From contig NC_087082.1 in assembly GCF_026151205.1 (NCBI RefSeq), positions 9,742,901 to 9,806,900 of the forward strand: a DNA stretch of 64,000 nucleotides, given 5' to 3'. Both the position numbers and the translations under genes were made by a program. Source of the DNA: Bolinopsis microptera. Its lineage: Eukaryota > Ctenophora > Tentaculata > Lobata > Bolinopsidae. Below the pieces are notes generated by a model. It had not been told where the DNA came from. It ran no database searches and was given only the letters and a program-made list of their open reading frames with translations. Below, piece by piece: positions 10,806-23,493 of the stretch (positions are counted from its first letter, which is position 1; each line of letters opens with the position of its first letter).

Positions 10806-11756
10806 TGTAATTTGTAATCATCCGAAAGGTTGAACAATCAATATCCGTGATTTCCCTGACCAATATTTCACGCTGCATCAATATGGGCTTATACAATTAC
10901 GAAAACCAAAACATTCTGGTAAAGTTTTTTTAAACACAAAAAATTAACATTAAAAATACATATCCTAAATGTAATCTTAAAACGATTACATGCTTCATGA
11001 TTGCCTCATGTTATAAATTAAGTGCCCGTACTCTTTCTGCCGAAGCTTTTTAAAGGTGATAACAGCATAAATGATGTGGGTTAATTTGAAGCATATTAAT
11101 TCAACAAATAGAAATTAACAACTGTCGACATGATTTAGATTTCATTATGTACATAGTGAACCCAATTGCATTGAAAATCGGATAATCTTGATCTTAATCT
11201 AGTTTATATTACATAATATGCATATAATATAGTGAACCAAATGAGACTGAGTTTTAAAAAAATCGCCACATTTGAGTTTACCGAAAAGGTTCATTTCATA
11301 CATCGATATGGCGATTTTCACCAAAAATATAAGTATAACAGCGACCATTTTTTGGTCCTCCAGAAATCTGTCGGCATAATAATGTAAGCTATATTGTAAA
11401 CTAAATTAACCATGAAAATACTGAAAGATATTAAAAAACATAGTCTCGATGCACTCATTATTAATAATTATTGTCCGTGTAGGTTCATTGTCTCAGTTTC
11501 TATAATTGTTCCTGACTTACTCACAGCTAATCACTGAAACGGTCCTACTTCAAGATAAGGTCAGAGTCAGCGTCCACCTGAGGGAGATTTAAATTTAGTT
11601 CAATGGCAGCTTTTGTTTTGTTAAAGTTTACATTCTAATTTATAGCTTTCTTGAAAAAAAACTGGAGATTTCTGTTTCGATGTATGTTGCAAATTTCACA
11701 ATAAAAACAATTAGTGAATAGTAAAAACGAATTTACATGTACCTTATTAGTTAGTC
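10806..11756. other. Gap with no gene
   Basis: The first ~135 bp are the interrupted host repeat. A short inverted pair (AAAATCGCCA near 11268, TGGCGATTTT near 11308) flanks about 30 bp. The rest is AT-rich with no coding signal and would be the 3' flank of the SRCR gene. Confidence 0.5.
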
Positions 11757-14700
11757 CTATTGTTTATCTACAGTTTCGTATATGTTCTCAGTGTCTGATG
11801 CTAGGAACTGTCCACCCTCAGCAGCTGCAGAAAAACACGCTCCAACTTCAGCCATGATCATTGGACTCTCACCCGACCGCTCAACTAGTTCCATTTCTTC
11901 CTGGACGCCTTCATGAACACTAGCCTGTGCATTATAGACAACTCTTACTGGATCTCTTTCTTCTAGCCTACCCTTTCTTTTCTCGTGGAGCAGAAGCAAA
12001 CCTAGTGTAATGGACACCACTGCCAGGAGTACCGATGTGCATGACACAAGAATCAGAATGTAACTTATTTTGTGAGCACTCCTTTGAACTTTAGCAGGCG
12101 ACAGAGACTGACAGGATCCATTTCTATGCTCACTCCAACTCCATAGGTTTCCGTTCATGCAGCTGCAGAAGGTCTTAGAGGGGTGGGCAGATGAGCCTGC
12201 TGGACATTCTTGACATTGAAGGGATCCCTTCGAACTCACTAATCCTTGAGGGCATCTTTCACACGCTGTTAAGTTCCAAAATTTACCTTCTGAGCAAGAA
12301 CAGTGGTCCAAACTTGGAGCAGATGTTGCATCTATTGGGCAACTAAGACATGAATCCATTTGCTCATTTTTGTATGTTCCAGTAGCACAGACTTTACAAG
12401 ATCCGTGATGAAGCTCATCCCAACTCCATATCTTACCAACATTGGTTTTTCCGTCCCAAGACCACATTTCTCCAGCATTACAGCTACACGATGTTCCATT
12501 ATGCAGCGATATTGATTTGATGGGGCATTCAGTGCAACTAAGAGCCCCTTCCTGGCTGGAAGAAACTTCTGAGCAGCTATGGCAGCTAGTGTCGTTCCAA
12601 TACAGACCAGCGGTACATGAGCAGTAGCTAGATCCAGCAACAGAAGATGTACCTCTAGGACAGCTCGCACACATCTCCATTTGATCATTCCTGTAGGTAT
12701 TATTGGAGCACGCCTTACAAGACCCGTTGGTTTTTCCATCCCAAGACCAAATGTTTCCAGCGTTACAGCTACACGTTGTTCCATTATGCAGCGATATTGA
12801 TTTGATGGGGCATTCAGTGCAACTAAGAGCCCCTTCCTGGCTGGAAGAAACTTCTGAGTAGCTATGGCAGCTAGTGTCGTTCCAATACAGACCAGCGGTA
12901 CATGAGCAGTAGCTAGATCCAGCAACAGAAGATGTACCTCTAGGACAGCTCGCACACATCTCCATTTGATCATTCCTGTAGGTATTATTGGAGCACGCCT
13001 TACAAGACCCGTTGGTTTTTCTATCCCAAGACCAAATGTTTCCAGCGTTACAGCTACACGTTGTTCCATTATGCAGCGATATTGATTTGATGGGGCATTC
13101 AGTGCAACTAAGAGCCCCTTCCTGGCTGGAAGAAACTTCTGAGCAGCTATGGCAGCTAGTTGTGTTCCAATACAGACCAGCGGTACATGAGCAGTAGCTA
13201 GATCCAGCAACAGAAGATGTACCTCTAGGACAGCTCGCACACATCTCCATTTGATCATTCCTGTAGGTATTATTGGAGCACGCCTTACAAGACCCGTTGG
13301 TTTTTCCATCCCAAGACCAAATGTTTCCAGCGTTACAGCTACACGTTGTTCCATTATGCAGCGATATTGATTTGATGGGGCATTCAGTGCAACTAAGAGC
13401 CCCTTCCTGGCTGGAAGAAACTTCTGAGCAGCTATGGCAGCTAGTGGTGTTCCAATACAGACCAGCGGTACATGAGCAGTAGCTAGATCCAGCAACAGAA
13501 GATGTACCTCTAGGACAGCTCGCACACATCTCCATTTGATCATTCCTGTAGGTATTATTGGAGCACGCCTTACAAGACCCGTTGGTTTTTCCATCCCAAG
13601 ACCAAATGTTTCCAGCGTTACAGCTACACGATGTTCCATTATGCAGCGATATTGATTCAATGAGGCATTCAGTGCAACTAAGAGCCCCTTCCTGGCTGGA
13701 AGAAACTTCTGAGCAGCTATGGCAGCTAGTTGTGTTCCAATACAGACCAGCGTTACATGAGCAGTAGCTAGATCCAGCAACAGAAGATGTACCCCTAGGA
13801 CAGCTCGCACACATCTCCATTTGATTACTCTTGTAGGTACCTTCTGTACATGAGATACACGTGCCGCTAGTAAGATCGCTCCAGCTCCATATCTGCCCTG
13901 CAGGACAACTGCAAGATTTCCCATTATTTAATGAGCGTGATCCAGTGGGGCAGGTAAGGCACTGTAAAGCACCGACTTGACTCGCAGAGCTCGCTGTACA
14001 GTTTTCACAAACTGTATCACTCCAAAACATGCCAGCTATGCAGGAGCAAAGGGTGGAACCAGTAGTGGAGGAAGATGACTCTGGGCATGAAGTACAGGAG
14101 GTCTCAGTTCCAGTCTCAGATTTGTAAGTGTTAACGGGGCACTGTCTACAAGACCTAGAATTACTGTATTGTCCTGGTGGGCACGTAACACTAGTGCAAC
14201 TGGAGGAACCAAATGTGGAGGTAGATGAAGACGAGCATGATGTACAGGATGTACTAGTTCCAGTTTCAGATTTGTAAGTGTTAACGCGGCACTGTATACA
14301 TGACCTAGCGCTACGGTATTGACCTGAAGGACAGACCACTATGCGACCGTTGCACATTAGAAATACATCCTCACCATGAGAACAGTCATGACTTGTTTTG
14401 TAACTACATGAAGACCAACGCGGAGAGGAGCACTTAACATTATCAAGCCTTATATCATAACCACTCTGTCGACTCCAAATGCTTCCAGATGTCCAGCCAT
14501 TAGCTGAATCATATCCCATCTCTCTACATATGGCACTGGCTGAATTGTCACTAAAGCTATCGTCACACACAGTACCACCATTATACAGTAGCAGTCCCAG
14601 ATCCTCATTGCTTATCGTACTCCCGTACTCATTTACCAGGCGGAAGCTGCAACCTGAAACACGTTAACCTTTTACGTTAACGTCAAATTACAGTGCAGTA

Positions 14701-17700
14701 CAATGATGACGATAAAGGTTGTTCAATGTTCATTGTGAATGAACTGACTCGGAGCACTTTCCCTGGAATCAATATGTTTCGAAGAAATTTAGACGCGTAT
14801 CATCCGTCAAGGATGAAGGTCATACTAGTACTGTTTATCTTACATACTGACACTTTTATAGCTTTATAGGATTAACGATTTAGTTAATACTAGCAGCACA
14901 CAGCTAGTAGCACACAGCTAGTTATCAAATAATGCTAGCACACTGCTAGTAGCACACTGTTAGTAACACACTGCTAGTAGCACACTGCTAGTAGCACACA
15001 GCTAGTAGCACACAGCTAGTAGCACAATGCTAGTTATCAAATAATGCTAGCAGCACACAGCTAGTAGCACACAGCTAGTAGCACACTGTTAGTAGCACAA
15101 TGCTAGTAGCACACTGCTATTAGCACACTGTTAGTAGCACACAGCTAGTAGCACACAGCTAGTAGCACACAGCTAGTAGCACACAGCTAGTAGCACACTG
15201 TTAGTAGCACAATGCTAGTAGCACACTGTTAGTAGCACACTGCTAGTAGCACACTGTTAGTAGCACACAGCTAGTAGCACACTGCTAGTAGCACACTGTT
15301 AGTAGCACACTGCTAGTAGCACACAGCTAGTAGCACACTGTTAGTAGCACACAGCTAGTAGCACACAACTAGTAGCACACTGCTAGTAGCACACTGTTAA
15401 TAGCACACTGCTAGTAGCACACAGCTAGTAGCACACTGCTAGTAGCACACAGCTAGTAGCACACAGCTAGTAGCACACAGCTAGTAGCACACCGCTAGTA
15501 GCACACAGCTAGTAGCACACTGTTAGTAGCACACTGCTAGTAGCACACTGTTAGTAACACACTGCTAGTAGCACACTGCTAGTAGCACACAGCTAGTAGC
15601 ACACTGTTAGTAGCACAATGCTAGTTATCAAATAATGCTAGCAGCACACAGCTAGTAGCACACAGCTAGTAGCACACTGTTAGTAGCACAATGCTAGTAG
15701 CACACTGCTAGTAGCACACAACTAGTAACACACTGCTAGTAGCACACAACTAGTAACACACAGCTAGTAGCACACAGCTAGTAGCACACAGCTAGTAGCA
15801 CACTGCTAGTAGCACACTGTTAGTAGCACACTGCTAGTAGCACACTGTTAGTAGCACACTGCTAGTAGCACACTGTTAGTAGCACACTGCTAGTAGCACA
15901 CTGCTAGTAGCAAACTGTTAGTAGCACACAGCTAGTAGCACACAACTAGTAGCACACAGCTAGTAGCACACCGCTAGTAGCACACAGCTAGTAGCACACT
16001 GTTAGTAGCACACTGCTAGTAGCACACTGTTAGTAGCACACTGCTAGTAACACACAACTAGTAGCACACAGCTAGTAGCACACAGCTAGTAACACACAAC
16101 TAGTAGCACACAGCTAGTAGCACACAGCTAGTAGCACACTGTTAGTAGCACACTGCTAGTAGCACACTGTTAGTAACACACAGCTAGTAGCACACTGTTA
16201 GTAGCACACAACTAGTAGCACACTGGTAGTAGCACACTACTAGTAGCACACAGCTAGTAACACACTGCTAGTAGCACACAAATAGTAATACACAACTAGT
16301 AGCACACAACTAGTAGCACACAGCTAGTAGCACACAGCTAGTAGCACACTGCTAGTAGCACACAGCTAGTAACACACAGCTAGTAGCACACAGCTAGTAG
16401 CACACTGCTAGTAGCACACAGCTAGTAGCACACTGCTAGTAGCACACAACTATTAATATACAACTCGTAGCACTCAACTAGTAACACACTGCTAGTAGCA
16501 CACAACTAGTAACACACAGCTAGTAGCACACAGCTAGTAGCACACAGCTAGTAGCACACTGCTAGTAGCACACTGTTAGTAGCACACTGCTAGTAGCACA
16601 CTGTTAGTAGCACACTGCTAGTAGCACACTGCTAGTAGCACACTGTTAGTAGCACACAGCTAGTAGCACACAACTAGTAGCACACAGCTAGTAGCACACC
16701 GCTAGTAGCACACAGCTAGTAGCACACTGTTAGTAGCACACTGCTAGTAGCACACTGTTAGTAGCACACTGCTAGTAACACACAACTAGTAGCACACAGC
16801 TAGTAGCACACAGCTAGTAACACACAACTAGTAGCACACAGCTAGTAGCACACAGCTAGTAGCACACTGTTAGTAGCACACTGCTAGTAGCACACTGTTA
16901 GTAACACACAGCTAGTAGCACACTGTTAGTAGCACACAACTAGTAGCACACTGGTAGTAGCACACTACTAGTAGCACACAGCTAGTAACACACTGCTAGT
17001 AGCACACAAATAGTAATACACAACTAGTAGCACACAACTAGTAGCACACAGCTAGTAGCACACAGCTAGTAGCACACTGCTAGTAGCACACAACTAGTAA
17101 CACACAGCTAGTAGCACACAGCTAGTAGCACACTGCTAGTAGCACACAGCTAGTAGCACACTGCTAGTAGCACACTGCTAGTAGCACACTGCTAGTAGCA
17201 CACTGCTAGTAGCACACAACTTGTAGCACACAGCTAGTAGCACACAGCTAGTAGCACACAGCTAGTAGCACACTGCTAGTAGCACACAACTAGTAACACA
17301 CAGCTAGTAGCACACAGCTAGTAGCACACAGCTAGTAGCACACAGCTAGTAGCACACAGCTAGTAGCACACAGCTAGTAGCACACTGCTAGTAGCACACT
17401 GCTAGTAGCACACAGCTAGTAGCACACAGCTAGCAGTACACAGCTAGTAGCACACAGCTAGTAGCACACAGCTAGTAGCACACAGCTAGTAGCACACAGC
17501 TAGTAGCACACAGCTAGTAGCACACTGCTAGTAGCACACAACTAGTAACACACAGCTAGTAGCACACAGCTAGTAGCACACAGCTAGTAGCACACAGCTA
17601 GTAGCACACAGCTAGTAGCACACAGCTAGTAGCACACTGCTAGTAGCACACTGCTAGTAGCACACAGCTAGTAGCACACAGCTAGCAGTACACAGCTAGT

Positions 17701-20700
17701 AGCACACAGCTAGTAGCACACAGCTAGTAGCACACAGCTAGTAGCACACTGCTAGTAGCACACAGCTAGTAGCACACTGCTAGTAGCACACTGCTAGTAG
17801 CACACAACTAGTAACACACTGCTAGTAGCACACAACTAGTAATACACAACTAGTAGCACACAACTAGTAGCACACTGCTAGTAGCACACAGCTAGTAGCA
17901 CACTGCTAGTAGCATACAACTAGTAATACACAACTAGTAGCACACAGCTAGTAGCACACAGCTAGTAGCACACAGCTAGTAGCACACAACTAGTAACACA
18001 CTGCTAGTAGCACACAACTAGTAACACACAGCTAGTAGCACACAGCTAGTAGCACACAGCTAGTAGCACACTGCTAGTAGCACACAACTAGTAACACACA
18101 GCTAGTAGCACACAGCTAGTAGCACACAACTAGTAACACACAGCTAGTAGCACACAGCTAGTAGCACACAGCTAGTAGCACACAGCTAGTAGCACACAGC
18201 TAGTAGCACACAGCTAGTAGCACACAGCTAGTAGCACACAGCTAGTAGCACACTGCTAGTAGCACACTGCTAGTAGCACACAGCTAGTAGCACACAGCTA
18301 GCAGTACACAGCTAGTAGCACACAGCTAGTAGCACACAGCTAGTAGCACACAGCTAGTAGCACACTGCTAGTAGCACACAGCTAGTAGCACACTGCTAGT
18401 AGCACACTGCTAGTAGCACACAACTAGTAACACACTGCTAGTAGCACACAACTAGTAATACACAACTAGTAGCACACAACTAGTAGCACACTGCTAGTAG
18501 CACACAGCTAGTAGCACACTGCTAGTAGCATACAACTAGTAATACACAACTAGTAGCACACAGCTAGTAGCACACAGCTAGTAGCACACAGCTAGTAGCA
18601 CACTGCTAGTAGCACACAGCTAGTAGCACACTGCTAGTAGCACACTGCTAGTAGCACACAGCTAGTAGCACACAGCTAGTAGCACACAGCTAGTAGCACA
18701 CTGCTAGTACTACACTGCTAGTAGCACACAACTAGTAACACACAGCTAGTAGCACACAGCTAGTAGCACACTGCTAGTAGCACACAGCTAGTAGCACACT
18801 GCTAGTAGCACACTGCTAGTAGCACACAGCTAGTAGCACACAGCTAGTAGCACACAACTCGTAGCACTCAACTAGTTACACACAGCTAGTAGCACACAAC
18901 TAGTAGCACACAACTAGTAACACACTGCTAGTAGCACACAGCTAGTAACACACAGCTAGTAGCACACAGCTAGTAGCACACAGCTAGTAGCACACTGCTA
19001 GTAGCACACAACTAGTAACACACAGCTAGTAGCACACAGCTAGTAGCACACAACTAGTAACACACAGCTAGTAGCACACAGCTAGTAGCACACAGCTAGT
19101 AGCACACAGCTAGTAGCACACTGCTAGTAGCACACAACTAGTAACACACAGCTAGTAGCACACAGCTAGTAGCACACAGCTAGTAGCACACAGCTAGTAG
19201 CACACAGCTAGTAGCACACAGCTAGTAGCACACAGCTAGTAGCACACAGCTAGTAGCACACTGCTAGTAGCACACTGCTAGTAGCACACAGCTAGTAGCA
19301 CACAGCTAGCAGTACACAGCTAGTAGCACACAGCTAGTAGCACACAGCTAGTAGCACACAGCTAGTAGCACACTGCTAGTAGCACACAGCTAGTAGCACA
19401 CTGCTAGTAGCACACTGCTAGTAGCACACAACTAGTAACACACTGCTAGTAGCACACAACTAGTAATACACAACTAGTAGCACACAACTAGTAGCACACT
19501 GCTAGTAGCACACAGCTAGTAGCACACTGCTAGTAGCATACAACTAGTAATACACAACTAGTAGCACACAGCTAGTAGCACACAGCTAGTAGCACACAGC
19601 TAGTAGCACACTGCTAGTAGCACACAGCTAGTAGCACACTGCTAGTAGCACACTGCTAGTAGCACACAGCTAGTAGCACACAGCTAGTAGCACACAGCTA
19701 GTAGCACACTGCTAGTACTACACTGCTAGTAGCACACAACTAGTAACACACAGCTAGTAGCACACAGCTAGTAGCACACTGCTAGTAGCACACAGCTAGT
19801 AGCACACTGCTAGTAGCACACTGCTAGTAGCACACAGCTAGTAGCACACAGCTAGTAGCACACAACTAGTAACACACAGCTAGTAGCACACAGCTAGTAG
19901 CACACAGCTAGTAGCACACAGCTAGTAGCACACTGCTAGTAGCACACAGCTAGTAGCACACTGCTAGTAGCACACTGCTAGTAGCACACAGCTAGTAGCA
20001 CACAGCTAGTAGCACACAGCTAGTAGCACACTGCTAGTACTACACAACTAGTAGCACACTGTTGGTAGCATCTCTTTTTGTTCGACACTAATTACTCTGT
20101 AATATAAGTCCCTGTATTTTGAACGAGAAGTCGATTTTCAGAGCAGCTCATGAGAGCCGAGACCGAGCGAGCTAAATCACTTTACAGTTGATCTTCGAGA
20201 TGGTTCTAATAAAAATGCCCCCGACAGTTGAAACCAACTATAATCGATGTTTTTTTAGACGCTGATTCAGAATCACCCCCCTTGACATCGGGTTAAAATG
20301 CTCCCCTGGCGAGATATTGGCGAAAAACTGTCTTGATCACGTGATATGACCGTATAAGGAAGTTGGTCGAATTTCTCGTTAGGGTTAGGATTTGAACATA
20401 TGCTTTTGTTAGGGATTGGGTTAGGGTTGGGATCAGACTAGATAAGAGGGTTAGGGTTAGGGTTTCGAATAGTCGTTCAGGGCCAGCTAGAGAACGGGTT
20501 GAAAAAGTTACGTGACATTCGAGTGTAGAATGATTAATCATCACACCGAGACACAACTCGCATATTCCTACTAAAATTAGAACACACCCGGATCAACAGG
20601 GGGAGGGGGTGGTCTGAAAATCTGCGATTTTGGTGGACGTAATAAGTATATCAATATGGCCCCTAATTAAATAATAAATTTTGCAACTTGTTTGAATATA

Positions 20701-20884
20701 ATTATATATTTGCTGAATTGTTTTATCCCAAAAATCCATAAAATCAGGGAATATAATATTCGACTACCATTGCAATTTTGTTTAAAAACTAAAAAAGCTA
20801 TTGGCTCACAATCATGATTGGAAACTTACGGCAATTTGTCACAAGTAGAGCGAGCAGCAATCCTATCTTTGTCTGAAGCAGCAT
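11757..20884 (-). CDS. SRCR / ephrin-receptor-like cysteine-rich type I membrane protein
   Basis: Two coding exons: 20884-20830 and 14653-11757, joined in frame (phase 1), giving about 983 residues. Exon 1 encodes a textbook signal peptide (MLLQTK, then a Leu-rich core) and ends at a GTAAGT donor. Exon 2 opens with an SRCR domain (LLYNGGTVCDDSF, AICREMGYD) at residues ~20-125, then about a dozen GCC2/GCC3-type ephrin-receptor-like Cys repeats. Five of the repeat blocks are near-identical 95-residue units. A transmembrane helix follows (ILILVSCTSVLLAVVSI, near residue 890), then a ~75-residue tail ending NIYETVDKQ with a possible SH2-binding tyrosine. A surface adhesion or recognition receptor is inferred from the domains. 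The intron between the exons is 6.2 kb and nearly all satellite. Orthology to a named gene cannot be claimed. Confidence 0.85.
12430..13855 (-). repeat. Five 285-bp intragenic coding repeats
   Basis: The same DNA block recurs with a period of exactly 285 bp (for example GTTCCATTATGCAGCG at about 12494, 12779, 13064, 13349, 13634). Copies are almost identical, including at third positions, which points to recent unequal crossing-over or gene conversion. Each unit encodes 95 residues with conserved CSC, CxxC and N-glycosylation (NxT/S) sites. A second frame is also open for about 530 codons, purely because the repeats are homogeneous. Confidence 0.95.
14891..20068. repeat. 5.2-kb satellite array, 14-bp unit
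   Basis: About 370 copies of AGCACACAGCTAGT. Nearly all variation falls in 2-3 adjacent positions (CAGCT, CTGCT, CTGTT, CAACT, CCGCT). Long blocks are repeated at higher order; for example the rare variant TAGCAGTACACAG recurs near 17430, 17682, 18300 and 19308, with surrounding variants in the same order. It lies entirely inside intron 1 of the SRCR gene on the minus strand. Three early copies include the filler GTTATCAAATAATGC. Confidence 0.98.
20069..20829. other. Intronic spacer with telomere-like and dispersed-repeat traces
   Basis: Contains scattered TTAGGG units (about 20378-20475), short and degenerate and unlike a true telomere. It also has a second copy of the GACGCTGATTC-GAATCACC / GGCGAAAAACTG motif pair seen near 5.4-5.6 kb. 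No gene. Confidence 0.5.
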
Positions 20885-22273
20885 CTTTCACAAAAACGTG
20901 TAGGTTTATCAGCTAGTAGCTTACCAAGACACGCGCCGAGTTTAGTTGGACTCGTCGACGGTCTTGGAACAAATATTTTACGAATATCACCCGTTAAGCA
21001 AAAAGATGTGCGACTTAAAAGTTATCAACAGTTCGGAATTAACTGCCGTTGTGATTTGTGGAGTTACTTAATAGCATCACCGTGGATGCACGTGCATTGT
21101 GACTATCAAAATATTTCAGTTTACGGATTTTGATTTCCTCATTCCATATTTTTGATTCCGTGATACAATTTGTACTTTAATCAGAATCTGGTGGTTGAGT
21201 TGGTGGAGAGGGCTGGATTCCTGGAATTTGTTAACTCACAGATATAATGTTAACTACAGCGGATCATCCGATAATCACAACAGAGATTATGAACTTTTTG
21301 TGACTTCAATGAAATCATAAAAAATGAAGGAAATTTTCAGTAGCATGTTAAATCAGCCATAATCATAGATACCAGGCATGTGGCTGTATCCATGAAATTA
21401 ATTTTTATAAAACTTGAATAGTATTACTAGCATTAACACACACAGAAGAACACAATTTGAAATTCTATACTTATCTGTACTCACCAAATAAAATGACGAG
21501 TTGGGTGATCGTGCTCGATGCAGTGGGCAGTGGTTATAGTTAAAATGCAGAAAGTAGTGTACAGTATATAATCATTATACATAGACACGCGACGTATCTA
21601 TCTCAGATAAACCCGAACTTATTTATCTCAGATAGACCCGACCCGCCGTCTATCTAAGACCCGTGTGAGCTTGAGTCTATCTAAAAAGTGCCCCAGGGGC
21701 ACGAGGTGTCTGTCTTTGAGTAAACCTAAGCGGTAAGTGTTTATAAACACTAAGCCTCATTATTCATCTCCTGCGTGAGTGGTATCCCAACGTAATATCA
21801 GAGAAAACGTAATATCAGAGAAAATAATGGAACTCTAGTCATGCTTCGGGATGCATCGGCCTTTTCGATGCTGAATAGGTTAAGCGTCTTATCATTTATG
21901 GTTAATTTAAATTTAGATCGGTATTATATATTATTAGTACTACATATACTACATAATGATAGTACTAGCACCAGTTCGCCGTTTCAAAGTAAAACTTCTC
22001 ATTTTACAAGTTTACAAATTAAATAGTTACCACGATAATACCATCATTAGAAACAACAGTATTGTCAACTAGAATTCACCCTGTCAATACAAAGGTGGCA
22101 CAGCCTACCAGAATTGCAGAAATGATTTCTGAAATCTGTTGAATAACGAAAAACACTCGAAATTCACATTTTATCCCGGATAAATAGATCTTCACTTGTC
22201 GCAAGTAATAAAATTGATATATAAATACATTAAACACCAGACTGTCCCCCGTGCCGGGAACTCAAACTATAAA
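20885..22273. other. Gap with no recognisable gene; 5' flank of the SRCR gene
   Basis: Presumably contains the SRCR-gene promoter, but no convincing TATA or other element was identified. A run of related TCTATCT(C/A)AGA motifs lies at about 21596-21690. Confidence 0.45.
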
Positions 22274-22750
22274 TAACATAAGCTAAGCTAACACTACCTT
22301 ATAAGGAGTGTAACATAAGCTAAGCTAACACTACCTTATAAGGAGTGTAACATAAGCAAAGCTAACACTACCTTATAAGGAGTGTAACATAAGCTAAGCT
22401 AACACTACCTTATAAGGAGTGTAACATAAGCTAAGCTAACACTACCTTATTAGGAGTGTAACATAAGCTAAGCTAACACTACCTTATAAGGAGTGTAACA
22501 TAAGCTAAGCAAACACTACCTTATAAGGAGTGTAACATAAGCAAAGCTAACACTACCTTATAAGGAGTGTAACATAAGCAAAGCTAACACTACCTTATAA
22601 GGAGTGTAACATAAGCAATGCTAACACTACCTTATAAGGAGTGTAACATAAGCTAAGCTAACACTACCTTATAAGGAGTGTAACATAAGCTAAGCTAACA
22701 CTACCTTATAAGGAGTGTAACATAAGCTAAGCTAACACTACCTTATAAGG
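22274..22750. repeat. Minisatellite, 37-bp unit x ~13
   Basis: Near-perfect head-to-tail copies of a unit containing TAACATAAGCTAAGC and CTACCTTATAAGGAGTG. Substitutions cluster at two A/T positions in the AAGC(T/A)AAGC part. Confidence 0.97.
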
Positions 22751-23493
22751 AGCTAATCAGTGTTGGTATCAATCCGGAGAACTAACATTAACTCAAAACA
22801 TCAGACTATATATCATGGGTGTGAGATCAGTTAACACCATCAATTTTTCGAGTTTACGACTTTCATTTTAACGGTTAAAATGTCAACCATTTTAGTCATT
22901 TCTCCATCAAACGCAAAATTTCTCATTTCAAAGTCGCAGCGTGAATGTTTGCCATTGTCAACACGGGCCACGGCTTCATTGGAAATTTCTGAAATCGATG
23001 GCGAATAAAAATAATCTCCGATTCTAAGATTAAATTCTTTGTCACTCAGTTCCAGTCCAGTAGATTACGAAAAGAAATTAATAAACAAAAGCCACTTTTG
23101 TCCAAAGGTCCCAAACTGCACACCATACTGACACAGTTATAATCAAAATAACCCTTCCCAAACTAAATATATAAACACTACAACATTTTCCGGGCACTAA
23201 GAAGACATCGCAAGGATTTCGTTGGCGGTAATTCTGATTTTGTGGCTGAACTTTTGGGCGGAGAACTGTTCCATAAGAGTCTTGACAACGAACTGTTTTA
23301 TTTGCGGGTGCTTTGTCAATAAATTTCCTGGAATGGTTGAGTTTAGTAACACAAATAAATAGAATGTTTATTTTTGGTTTAATAAGCATCCTTTAAACAA
23401 CACAAAACATGATCAAAATGTTGAAGTTACCTTTAAATTTAAAATTTGTGCTCCGGGTGTGCCCTAAATGTGCCCCTAATGTGCCTAGCTAGA
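22751..23493. other. 3' flank of PLAA; unexplained open stretches
   Basis: On the minus strand about 22850-23065 is open for ~70 codons, with no Met, an upstream stop and no clear acceptor. A second minus ORF lies at 23078-23389. Neither matches a family I recognise nor joins the PLAA frame. They may be transposon remnants. Confidence 0.35.

Noticed and set aside
12332-13924. 530-codon ORF in an alternative frame of the SRCR gene
   Set aside because: A shadow of five homogeneous 285-bp coding repeats. The in-phase frame has Cys-domain logic, signal peptide and TM helix; this one does not.
20378-20475. Interstitial telomere
   Set aside because: Only scattered, imperfect TTAGGG units; no run of more than two. 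The GGTTAGGGG in the ELP2 array is part of an unrelated 62-bp unit.
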